A stretch of DNA of 64,000 nucleotides from UBA7672 sp965279085 (GTDB lineage: Bacteria > Pseudomonadota > Alphaproteobacteria > Caulobacterales > Hyphomonadaceae). A program made the position numbers and the translations under genes. The stretch spans positions 3,782,001 to 3,846,000 of the forward strand of contig OZ257149.1 of the NCBI GenBank assembly GCA_965279085.1, written 5' to 3'. Position 1 is the first letter of the stretch, and the number at the start of each line of letters is the position of its first letter. The notes beneath the pieces are model-generated. The model made no database searches. It saw only the letters and a list, made by a program, of their open reading frames with translations, and was not told the DNA's origin. This document shows, in pieces, positions 41,655-48,413 of the stretch.

Positions 41655-42905
41655 CTAATCCAGGCGAACGTCGAGGCGTTCGAGGCCTCGGAAGCCCGGC
41701 AGCTTGCGCCATTGCGGTGGCGCATCGGGTTCCGCGAGACGCAGATTCGGGAAGTGTGCGAACAGGCGAGCGAGAAGGTGCTTTGCCTCCATACGCGCGA
41801 GTGGGGCGCCGGGGCAGATGTGCGCGCCGCCGCCGAAAGCGAGGTGGCGAGAGGCGCGGGCGCGCGTGACATCGAATGCATCGGCCTGCGGGAAAGCGGC
41901 TTCGTCGCGGTTGGCGGAGCGGATGAAGATGTTGAGCGCCGCGCTGTGCTGAACGGGGCAACCGGAGAGGTCGAGGCCGCGCGAGGCGATGCGCCAGGTG
42001 AAGTCGACGGGGGGCTCGAAGCGCAGGGTTTCCTCGACGGCGTTGGGCCAGAGTGAGGTGTCGGCTTCCAGTTTCGAGCGCTGTTCGGGATGCGTGAGGA
42101 TGAGGCGGACGGCGTTACCGATCAGGTCGGTGGTGGTGACGTTTCCGGCGATGAGCCGGCCTCGCAGGTTGAAGGTGATCTCGACATCGCTGAGTGGAGC
42201 GCCTTGGGCCTGGATGCGGGCCATGTCGGAGAACAGGTCGTCGCGTGGGTCGAGCTTCCGCGCGGCGAACGCATCCCGCATGAAATGGGCGAGGCCGTTG
42301 GAGGCTTCGACAAGTTCGGCGACGTTTTCGGGCGTACGGTTCGGGTTGAAGGTCTGAACGATCCCGTCGAGCCAGCGGCGGAAGCTGGCCAGCTTTTCCG
42401 GCGGCACGCCGAGGATCGAGCCGATGCAGGCGACCGGAATGGGTTCAGCCAGCTCCTTCATCAGGTCGAATGCGGCGCGGCCTTCGAGGCGGTCGAGCGC
42501 TTCATCGACGATGCGGATGCATTCGGGCTCGAAGGCGGTGATGCGGGCATATAGCGCCTGCACCAGCGGATTGCGTACGCGGGCGTGTTCCTCCCCGTCG
42601 AGTTCGAGCATCGAGGCGCGCTGGTCGTCCGGGAAGGCGAGGCCGTCGGGGACGGTGGAGCGGCGTCGGCGGATGGCTATGGCGGCGGGCTCGGCCCTGT
42701 CCGGGTTCTTGAAGTGGGTGTTGTCGGAGAAGACCGCGCGGGCATCCGCCATGCGCGTGACCAGCCAGGCGCCGCCGGCCTCGTCGCGATGGATCGGACA
42801 ACGGGCGCGAAGGTCGGCGAGGCGCGGGTAGGGATCGAGGCGGGCCTCGGAGTTGACGGCTGTCAGATCGAGAATGCGAAAGGGGTCCGCTCCGGAATCT
42901 GGCAT
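41655..42905 (-). CDS. Cytochrome P450
   Basis: A 416-residue soluble bacterial P450. The haem loop is FGGGAHICPGAPLARMEA, with the thiolate ligand Cys364. The K-helix ExxR is EETLR (291-295), and the I-helix is RGRLIAGNVTTTDLIGN. In most P450s the residue before the I-helix threonine is Asp or Glu; here it is Val256, so proton delivery may differ. The substrate is unknown, and no ferredoxin or reductase gene is adjacent. GGGAGGGG lies before ATG 42905, which decides this start over 42944. Confidence 0.94.
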   Translation of the reverse strand: MPDSGADPFRILDLTAVNSEARLDPYPRLADLRARCPIHRDEAGGAWLVTRMADARAVFSDNTHFKNPDRAEPAAIAIRRRRSTVPDGLAFPDDQRASMLELDGEEHARVRNPLVQALYARITAFEPECIRIVDEALDRLEGRAAFDLMKELAEPIPVACIGSILGVPPEKLASFRRWLDGIVQTFNPNRTPENVAELVEASNGLAHFMRDAFAARKLDPRDDLFSDMARIQAQGAPLSDVEITFNLRGRLIAGNVTTTDLIGNAVRLILTHPEQRSKLEADTSLWPNAVEETLRFEPPVDFTWRIASRGLDLSGCPVQHSAALNIFIRSANRDEAAFPQADAFDVTRARASRHLAFGGGAHICPGAPLARMEAKHLLARLFAHFPNLRLAEPDAPPQWRKLPGFRGLERLDVRLD

Positions 42906-43057
42906 CGACCCCTCCCGCATTTCTCCAGACCAAGAGATGAACAACCTATGGTTGTGATACGTGCGAGGTCAAGCAATCGGTGAAATTTCACTGATCGTGG
43001 AAAGGACCCGAAGAGCGGGGCGCCGTAGCGTCTGCTCGAGTAGAGTTGAGGTAGGAC

Positions 43058-43564
43058 ATGGCGGCGGAACGGCAAAAGCCGGCGCAGCTGGATTGGCGCA
43101 CTCCCAGGTGGGGTTGGGCGCTCGCGGCGTTCGCACTCGGCGGGCCGCTGAATCCTGTGGCGCTGGGCTTCGTAGTTATCGCATTTTTCGGACGGATGTC
43201 TGGCGGCGCAGTTGCGGCTGGCTACCTGCTGGCGGCGGGTGCGAGTTGCGTGGCGATCTGCGTTGTCATCGCAAGCTGGCTGGCGAAAGCGCCGAGCCTT
43301 CAGCGGACCGTGCAGGCGCTCGCCTTCAGCGTCGTCGCCATGGCCATCGGGTTTGCTATTGCCTCTGCGGTCACGTTAGCGCCAGGCGTGTTGCTGGACG
43401 AGCGGATCAATCTCGGGCTCGCCGTGCTGACGATATCGCTGCTGGCGGGCGGGGCGATCGCCGCGACTTCAGTGTTCGTGTTTCGGCGCGTGGCGCTGAC
43501 GTCGCGCAGGAAACCAAGCTCGCGCAGCCGGATCGTCCGGCCGCGCGAGGTGGGTTCGGCCTAG
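43058..43564 (+). CDS. Four-helix membrane protein, 168 aa
   Basis: Four hydrophobic segments are visible (ALGGPLNPVALGFVVIAFFG; VAAGYLLAAGASCVAICVVI; AFSVVAMAIGFAIASAVTLA; LAVLTISLLAGGAIAATSVF), followed by a basic tail (RRKPSSRSRIVRPRE). This suggests an inner-membrane protein with a cytoplasmic C terminus. No named family. AGGTAGGAC lies before the ATG. Its stop shares a CTAG with phoH opposite. The gap from the P450 start to this gene holds no other gene. Confidence 0.7.
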   Translation: MAAERQKPAQLDWRTPRWGWALAAFALGGPLNPVALGFVVIAFFGRMSGGAVAAGYLLAAGASCVAICVVIASWLAKAPSLQRTVQALAFSVVAMAIGFAIASAVTLAPGVLLDERINLGLAVLTISLLAGGAIAATSVFVFRRVALTSRRKPSSRSRIVRPREVGSA

Positions 43565-44394
43565 AGAACGTCGAGCATCTTTGCGACCAGCGGGTGGCGG
43601 ACGACGTCGGCTTGCGCGAGGCGGACGACGGCGATGTCGCCTTTCATGCTCTCGATCTTGTCGGCGATGGGGGAGAGGCCAGACATCTCAGGCAGCAGGT
43701 CTGACTGCGCCGGGTCGCCGGTGACGATCATCTTCGAGTTCCAGCCGAGGCGGGTGAGGATCATCTTGAGCTGCACGTAGGTGCAGTTCTGCGCTTCATC
43801 GACGACGATGAAGGCGTTGTTGAGCGTGCGGCCGCGCATGAAGCCGACCGAGGCGATCTCGATCTGGCCTTCGGCGATCATTGCCTTGACCTGCTTGGCG
43901 GACATCCGGTCCTGCAGCGCGTCGTAGAGCGGGCGCAGGTAGGGGGCGAGCTTCTCTTCCATGTCGCCGGGCAGGAAGCCGATGTTTTCACCGGCATCCA
44001 CCGCGGGACGGCAGAGAACGATGCGGCCGATCTTTCCGGCGCGCAGGGCGTCAACGGCCTTGGCGATGGCGATGTAGGTCTTGCCGGTGCCAGCAGGGCC
44101 GAGCGCGAGGACGAGGTTGGAGGCGTCGATCGCCTCCATCAGCTTTGCCTGGCCTTCGGATTTCGGCTGGATGTTCTTGACGTAGGCCTGTTCGCGCGGC
44201 GGTTCGCGATGCTGTTGCTGGCTCTGGTGGTCGTTGGCGGGCTGGCGTTTCTTCTTTCGCGGCGTGTAGCGTTCGTCGTCGGCTACGGGATCCCAGCCGC
44301 CCTCTATGACATTGAAATGAACGCCGCCGGATTTCCGGCCATCGCGCGCGACGTGTTCGGCGCGGATGCGGCGGAGGGCGGAACGTTTTGCCAT
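43561..44394 (-). CDS. phoH: PhoH family ATPase
   Basis: A 277-residue cytoplasmic P-loop ATPase. The N-terminal 75 residues are basic and low-complexity (YTPRKKKRQPANDHQSQQQH). The core has Walker A LALGPAGTGKTYIAIA (about 96-111), the family segment VLCRPAVDAGENIGFLPGDM, Walker B IVVDEAQNCTYVQLKMIL and sensor MIVTGDPAQSDLLP. PhoH proteins resemble helicase cores and are linked to RNA metabolism and phosphate starvation. GGAG is a few bases before the ATG. A terminator hairpin lies in its own leader, suggesting premature-termination control. It is a short PhoH form without PhoL partners nearby. Confidence 0.93.
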   Translation of the reverse strand: MAKRSALRRIRAEHVARDGRKSGGVHFNVIEGGWDPVADDERYTPRKKKRQPANDHQSQQQHREPPREQAYVKNIQPKSEGQAKLMEAIDASNLVLALGPAGTGKTYIAIAKAVDALRAGKIGRIVLCRPAVDAGENIGFLPGDMEEKLAPYLRPLYDALQDRMSAKQVKAMIAEGQIEIASVGFMRGRTLNNAFIVVDEAQNCTYVQLKMILTRLGWNSKMIVTGDPAQSDLLPEMSGLSPIADKIESMKGDIAVVRLAQADVVRHPLVAKMLDVL

Positions 44395-44432
44395 GGAGGT
44401 GCTCCTTCGTTGGCGACGGAAACGCTGGAAAC

Positions 44433-44466
44433 AAAAACGCCGCGGACCATCGAGGGGCCGCGGCGT
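44433..44466 (-). terminator. Terminator-like hairpin within the phoH leader
   Basis: On the minus strand a 9-bp stem (44466-44458 with 44445-44437) encloses a 12-base loop and is followed by TTTTTGTTT. It lies about 40-70 bases upstream of the phoH ATG and no minus-strand gene ends before it. It therefore acts either as an attenuator of phoH or as the end of a small RNA transcribed from about 44630. Confidence 0.65.
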
Positions 44467-44635
44467 GGAATGAGCCGGAAAGTGAAGGAAACCCGGGGTG
44501 GCGGCGGCCGCCTCGTCAGGCGGGCTGCATCTTCTGCGGATGATGTGACCGTGAGCGGTCGCTTCAATCCCGTTCCCCGTTTCCGGAGCATCGCTCCGAA
44601 TCAGCTTCCCTAGGAGTAGACTAGTTCGCTGTTAA
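44467..44635 (-). ncRNA. Structured leader or small RNA upstream of phoH (candidate)
   Basis: The gap of 339 bases between phoH and the gamma carbonic anhydrase gene holds no supported protein gene. On the minus strand it contains several potential hairpins, for example TCGGAGCGATGCTCCG near 44590 and CCCGCCTGACGAGGCGG near 44517, ahead of the terminator at 44433-44466. This arrangement suits a regulatory leader or an sRNA. I do not recognise a known RNA family. Confidence 0.35.
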
Positions 44636-44659
44636 CGGAACTATAAAGGGACAGTTCCG
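44636..44659. promoter_or_regulatory. Inverted repeat in the divergent phoH/carbonic-anhydrase region
   Basis: CGGAACT (44636-44642) and AGTTCCG (44653-44659) form a 7-bp inverted repeat with a 10-base spacer that includes TATAAAGGG. The symmetric shape, in the only region where both divergent promoters can lie, suggests an operator. The regulator is unknown. Confidence 0.4.
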
Positions 44660-44733
44660 TGCAGTTGGCCGCGCGGACTCGATTTTACGGTTGTGTGACT
44701 CAAAAGCAGGCATTGGCGCGCGGGAGTGACTGA

Positions 44734-45258
44734 ATGGCGATCTACGAACTCGATGGCGTGCGGCCGGAGCTTCATCCCGAGAGCTGGGTGGCGGAGAGCG
44801 CGACGGTTCTGGGCCGCGTGATCCTGAAGAAGGATGCGAGCGTCTGGTTCGGCGCGACGCTGCGCGGGGACAATGATCCGATCGTCATAGGTGAAGGATC
44901 GAACGTGCAGGACGGTTCGGTGCTGCACACCGATGTCGGCCAGCCGCTGACGATCGGGAGCCATGTCACCATCGGGCATCTGGTGATGCTGCATGGGTGC
45001 GAGGTCGGCGATGGGTCGCTGATCGGGATCGGATCGATCATCCTCAATGGCGCGAAGATCGGGAAGAACTGCCTGATCGGCGCGAACTCGCTGATCACCG
45101 AGGGCAAGGTGATTCCGGATGGATCGATGGTGATGGGCGCGCCCGGCAAGGTGGTTCGGGAGCTGAACGAGCAGCAGATCCAGATGATGTCCGCAGGCTC
45201 GCACCATTATGTCGAGAACTGGAAGCGGTATGCGCGGGGGTTGAAGAAGATCGGGTAG
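44734..45258 (+). CDS. Gamma-class carbonic anhydrase family protein
   Basis: A left-handed beta-helix protein of 174 residues made of hexapeptide repeats (for example SWVAESATVLGRVILKKDAS). The three zinc-binding histidines of gamma carbonic anhydrases are conserved: His65 (SVLHTD), His82 and His87 (IGHLVMLHGCEVGDG). A C-terminal helix (SAGSHHYVENWKRYARGLKK) follows. It may hydrate CO2, but many YrdA/CaiE-like members show little activity. It is divergent from the phoH leader. The sequence from 45259 to about 45350 holds no gene. Confidence 0.92.
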   Translation: MAIYELDGVRPELHPESWVAESATVLGRVILKKDASVWFGATLRGDNDPIVIGEGSNVQDGSVLHTDVGQPLTIGSHVTIGHLVMLHGCEVGDGSLIGIGSIILNGAKIGKNCLIGANSLITEGKVIPDGSMVMGAPGKVVRELNEQQIQMMSAGSHHYVENWKRYARGLKKIG

Positions 45259-45317
45259 GACGCGGCTTCGCGTTCCCGCGGTCAAGCGGGTTGGGGGTTC
45301 GGATTTTTGTGCGCCGC

Positions 45318-45884
45318 TTAGGCGGGCGCTGATGTGGGCGCGATTTCACCGCTCATGCCGATGAAAATCGGCATCCAGGAACGGTGATGCGCCTTGCACG
45401 GGATTGCAGCTTCAATGCGGAGCAAGCCGCGCGTGCCGCACTGGGTCCCGATTTTCATCGGGACGAGCGGAACAATGAGCTGATGATCCCTGTGATGAGC
45501 CAACCGGGATTCTCGGGACAAGCCCGGGAATGACCCCGTGGGTGTGGCTCCGGGAGTGAGCACGCCCTCGTGGTTCGACAGGCGCGCACTGCGGGCGCTG
45601 CTCACCATGAGGGCTGGCGTGGTTTCGGCGCTGCGCGCCGAGGGCCGGGCGGGAGCCCGGCGGTCCGGTTGGACCTCCTGTTGTTGAATGCCGTTCGTCT
45701 CTCGGGGCAGGACGTCTTGCGCCAGCTGCGTGTGCCAATCACGCGGCTTGCGGTTGAGGACCATCCGGAGAGTTGAGACGGCGTGGAGCACAAGCTCGAC
45801 GAACGCGCGCAGCATCGCTGTCAGCGAGAGCTGACTTGGTGAGGGAAAGCCGACCTCATTTGCGCGTGTTCGTGCCTGTGTCAT
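45318..45884 (-). CDS. Hypothetical protein whose 3' part is built from repeats
   Basis: The first 60 residues look protein-like (MTQARTRANEVGFPSPSQLS, then AFVELVLHAVSTLRMVLNRK). After about residue 90 the frame runs through intergenic repeats (SARSARLSNHEGVLTPGATP, VPMKIGTQCGTRGLL, WMPIFIGMSGEIAPTSAPA), so the C terminus is probably not ancestral. The start is supported by an upstream promoter that would place transcription at or next to the ATG (leaderless). The length is 188 codons as open; a functional protein may be shorter or absent. Function unknown. Confidence 0.4.
   Translation of the reverse strand: MTQARTRANEVGFPSPSQLSLTAMLRAFVELVLHAVSTLRMVLNRKPRDWHTQLAQDVLPRETNGIQQQEVQPDRRAPARPSARSAETTPALMVSSARSARLSNHEGVLTPGATPTGSFPGLSRESRLAHHRDHQLIVPLVPMKIGTQCGTRGLLRIEAAIPCKAHHRSWMPIFIGMSGEIAPTSAPA
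45351..45470. repeat. Inverted repeat of a second family, with a half-copy fragment beside it
   Basis: The left arm GCTCATGCCGATGAAAATCG (45351 on) and the right arm CTGGGTCCCGATTTTCATCG (45441 on) are inverted relatives. A further repeat-like piece follows at 45507-45532 (GGGATTCTCGGGACAAGCCC). Words of this kind are widespread between genes in alphaproteobacteria. Together with the half-repeat at 45556, it makes 45.35-45.62 kb a repeat mosaic. Confidence 0.7.
45556..45615. repeat. Half copy of the palindromic intergenic repeat, copy 3
   Basis: GTGAGCACGCCCTCGTGGTT at 45556 and GCTGCTCACCATGAGGGCT at its end match the left arm of the repeats at 38736, 48276 and 61415. No matching right arm follows. 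It lies inside the frame of the hypothetical gene at 45318-45884. Confidence 0.7.
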
Positions 45885-45891
45885 GGGCGCG

Positions 45892-45920
45892 ATTATATGC
45901 GCGCCGGGAGCCCATACGAA
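45892..45920 (-). promoter_or_regulatory. Promoter for the gene at 45884, apparently leaderless
   Basis: On the minus strand a perfect -10 box TATAAT (45897-45892) has a 17-base spacer to TTCGTA (45920-45915). The ATG lies 7 bases after the -10 box, about where transcription should begin, so the mRNA would have no leader. No ribosome-binding sequence is seen. Confidence 0.55.
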
Positions 45921-46096
45921 TTAAACCAGCTGCGTCCTACATTTGTGGCGGCTAGCGTGCTGATTTCTGGCGGGATGTTTTTTCTGCGTCCTACAGTCCG
46001 GATACAGCTGTTTCCTACACAGGCTTTTTTTCGGGAGGATGCATCTGTTTGTACGTGCCGCGCCCTCTGACTGTTGTGAGACATGGAGTGTGCTGG

Positions 46097-46441
46097 ATGA
46101 GGTGGGTGGTTGGGATTGTTGCGTTTCTTGCGCCGGTGGCAGTGGTGCTGTCGGCGATGGCGCAGACGCCAGGGTCTGGCACGGTGCGGGCGATTGTCGA
46201 GAAGGGGGCGACATTCCTGATCGACAACATCGCCTACGGGTTCGTGTCGAAAGCCGATGGACGCTATGAGGGCGGGCCGGGAAATGGGGGCGGAACCTAT
46301 CGAGTGGATGGCAAGGCGCTGTGCCTGACGCCGCAGACGTTCGGGCAGGAAGTCTGCTTCACGTGCCCGGACGGGAAGCAATCAGGGGACAGGTTCGAGG
46401 TGGAAGGCCTGCACGGCAGTGCAATTCTGACGATCCGCTAG
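46097..46441 (+). CDS. Small secreted protein, 114 aa
   Basis: The protein has a signal peptide (MRWVVGIVAFLAPVAVVLSA, cleaved after MAQ) and a mature part of about 90 residues rich in Gly. It contains AYGFVSKADGRYEGGPGNGG and a cysteine-containing KALCLTPQTFGQEVCFTC, so disulfides are likely. No family recognised. GGAG before the ATG at 46097 fixes the start. The stop shares a CTAG with the convergent gene. The 212 bases upstream contain a T7 run (46024-46030) but no convincing terminator stem. Confidence 0.7.
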   Translation: MRWVVGIVAFLAPVAVVLSAMAQTPGSGTVRAIVEKGATFLIDNIAYGFVSKADGRYEGGPGNGGGTYRVDGKALCLTPQTFGQEVCFTCPDGKQSGDRFEVEGLHGSAILTIR

Positions 46442-47262
46442 ACGCCGTATTCTTCACGGAAAGCTTCGAACGGCGCGTTCGTTACGAGGACGTTGCAGGG
46501 GAAGGCGCGCCACGGCTCGGCTGGATCAAGCGTGTTCAGGTTGGCGATGAAGGGCTCGGCCGCGCTCGGCTTGAGCGCGCCGCGGAAGTCGAGGAACTGA
46601 CCCCACGTGGAGAGGCCATGTGTGGGACGCGGACCGATCCTCGGCGTGCGCGACCCGGCGTAGGCGGCCGGGAAGAGGCGGCAGTAGGCGTCGAGGTTGT
46701 AGAGCCAGGAAGCGCCTTCAATGGTTTTCGCTTCGGGCCAGCGTTGCGCGACGAAGCCGGACATCGCGGTGAGGTCGGCGCGGCGCTGCGTTATGTTGGC
46801 GGCATCGAGCGGGCCGATGGCGTCGGTGTTGGCGCGGTTGCGGAAGTGGATGCGGACTGCGCCGTTGGCATCGGGCGCCTCGCAGGCGAAGTGCTTGCCG
46901 AACGCGAAGCGGTCCGCGGGCCAACCGTCGAAGGGGCGGGCGGCGTAGGCCATGATGAGATAGTCGAGGCGCCGGGCCTTGTCTTTTATCGCGGCGGTGT
47001 CCTGGGCGAGGGCGAGGAAGGCGGGATCGGGCGCCATCTTGCCAAGATTTCCATAAGCAAAGAGGCGATGGAAATTGGTGTGCCAGGTGATGGCGTCGGG
47101 CAGGGGGATATTCGCACGCTCCGCCAAGGCGTCGGCATAGAGGAGTTGCACGCCGAAGAAGCCCCGGGCGATCTCGGCGTTCGCGATTCCCTTGGAGGCT
47201 ATGTCCTGAGCTTCTGTCACCGGAACTGCAGCGGTCGTTGAGTGGAGCCGAGGTGGCGTCAC
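46438..47262 (-). CDS. Conserved hypothetical protein, 274 aa
   Basis: A soluble protein without signal peptide, starting from GTG at 47262. It contains IARGFFGVQLLYADALAERA, ITWHTNFHRLFAYGNLGKMA, and a C-terminal STWGQFLDFRGALKPSAAEP then PWRAFPCNVLVTNAPFEAFR. A run of Trp/His/Arg residues in the middle could line a pocket, but I do not recognise the family and cannot assign a function. It is divergent from the luciferase-like gene (25 bases between starts). Confidence 0.65.
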   Translation of the reverse strand: MTPPRLHSTTAAVPVTEAQDIASKGIANAEIARGFFGVQLLYADALAERANIPLPDAITWHTNFHRLFAYGNLGKMAPDPAFLALAQDTAAIKDKARRLDYLIMAYAARPFDGWPADRFAFGKHFACEAPDANGAVRIHFRNRANTDAIGPLDAANITQRRADLTAMSGFVAQRWPEAKTIEGASWLYNLDAYCRLFPAAYAGSRTPRIGPRPTHGLSTWGQFLDFRGALKPSAAEPFIANLNTLDPAEPWRAFPCNVLVTNAPFEAFREEYGV

Positions 47263-47287
47263 GCGCCGTATCGCCTATATCTCTGCG

Positions 47288-48262
47288 ATGGCAAAGCTTT
47301 CCGTTCTTGATCTCGCGCCGGTTGTCGAGGGTTCGACCACGCGGCAGGCGCTGGAGAACAGTCTCGATCTGGCGCGGCATGCGGAGAAGCTGGGCTATAA
47401 CCGCTTCTGGCTGGCCGAGCATCATAACATGCCGGGAATTGCGAGCGCCGCGACGGCGGTGGTTATCGCGCATGTGGCTGGGGGCACGAAGACCATTCGT
47501 GTGGGAGCGGGCGGGATCATGCTGCCGAACCATGCGCCGCTGATGGTGGCGGAGGCGTTCGGCACGCTGGCCGAATTGCATCCGGGACGGATCGATCTCG
47601 GGCTGGGCCGAGCGCCCGGTACTGATCAGGCGACCATGCGGGCTCTGCGCCGTTATATGGGCGGGGCGGATACGTTTCCGCAGGATGTGGTCGAGCTGAT
47701 GGGGTGGTTCGATCCGCCCGTGCCGGGGCAGACGGTGATGGCTGTGCCGGGCAATAGCACCGACGTGGAGGTGTGGATTCTCGGCTCGTCACTGTTCGGC
47801 GCGCAGCTCGCGGCGCATCTGGGTCTGCCATACGCGTTCGCGTCGCACTTCGCGCCGGGCGACATGATGGGCGCGATCGAGATCTATCGCGAGCGGTTCA
47901 AGCCTTCGCCGCGGCTGCAGGAACCGTATGTGATGCTGGGGCTGAATGTGATCGGCGCCGAGACGGACGAGGAGGCGAAGTTGCAGTTCACCTCGATCCA
48001 GCAGGCGTTCGCGAATTTGCGGATGGGCCGGCCGGGCAAGATGCCGCCACCGAAGGCGGACCTGCAGCTTGACCCAATGGTGGAGCATGGGATCCTGCAG
48101 GCGCTGTCGTGTTCAGTCGTTGGCGGGCCCGCCAAGGTGAAGGCGGGGATTGCCGAGTTCATCGCACGCACGGGCGCGGACGAGCTGATGGTGACGGGCT
48201 CGATCTGGGATCACGCGAAGCGGTTGCGGAGTTTCGAGATCGCGGCGGAGAGTATCGGGTAG
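47288..48262 (+). CDS. LLM-class flavin-dependent oxidoreductase (luciferase-like)
   Basis: A 324-residue (beta/alpha)8 flavin monooxygenase. It begins LSVLDLAPVVEGSTTRQALE and shows NRFWLAEHHNMPGIASAATA, IRVGAGGIMLPNHAPLMVAE and RIDLGLGRAPGTDQATMRAL, all marks of the MsnO8/YhbW-type single-component group. ADELMVTGSIWDHAKRLRSF is the usual C terminus. FMN would be reduced by a separate reductase. The substrate is unknown. A palindromic repeat follows the stop. Confidence 0.93.
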   Translation: MAKLSVLDLAPVVEGSTTRQALENSLDLARHAEKLGYNRFWLAEHHNMPGIASAATAVVIAHVAGGTKTIRVGAGGIMLPNHAPLMVAEAFGTLAELHPGRIDLGLGRAPGTDQATMRALRRYMGGADTFPQDVVELMGWFDPPVPGQTVMAVPGNSTDVEVWILGSSLFGAQLAAHLGLPYAFASHFAPGDMMGAIEIYRERFKPSPRLQEPYVMLGLNVIGAETDEEAKLQFTSIQQAFANLRMGRPGKMPPPKADLQLDPMVEHGILQALSCSVVGGPAKVKAGIAEFIARTGADELMVTGSIWDHAKRLRSFEIAAESIG

Positions 48263-48275
48263 CTACCGGCTGTGA

Positions 48276-48408
48276 GCGCGCCCTCGTCCTTCGAGACGAT
48301 CGCTTCGCGATCCCTCAGGATGAGGGCTAACCACGACTGGTAGAGTAGCCCTCATCCTGAGGGATCGGCGCGAAGCGGCGATCGTCTCGAAGGATGTAAG
48401 GGCGTGCC
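48276..48408. repeat. Palindromic intergenic repeat, copy 4
   Basis: The left arm is GCGCCCTCGTCCTTCGAGAC (from 48278) with GATCCCTCAGGATGAGGGCT. The right arm is GCCCTCATCCTGAGGGATCG (48348 on), then GATCGTCTCGAAGGATG. It lies between the convergent luciferase-like and helicase genes, a few bases from the helicase stop. It is very close in sequence to the copy at 61415. Confidence 0.88.
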
Positions 48409-48413
48409 CGCGA

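Noticed and set aside
46015..46035. T7 run with CCTACACAGG before it, considered as a terminator
   Set aside because: The only pairing is three base pairs, too weak for an intrinsic terminator.
45893..46381. 162-codon minus-strand frame in the 46 kb region
   Set aside because: Overlaps the secreted-protein gene and its upstream region; translation is His/Arg-rich without signal or domain.
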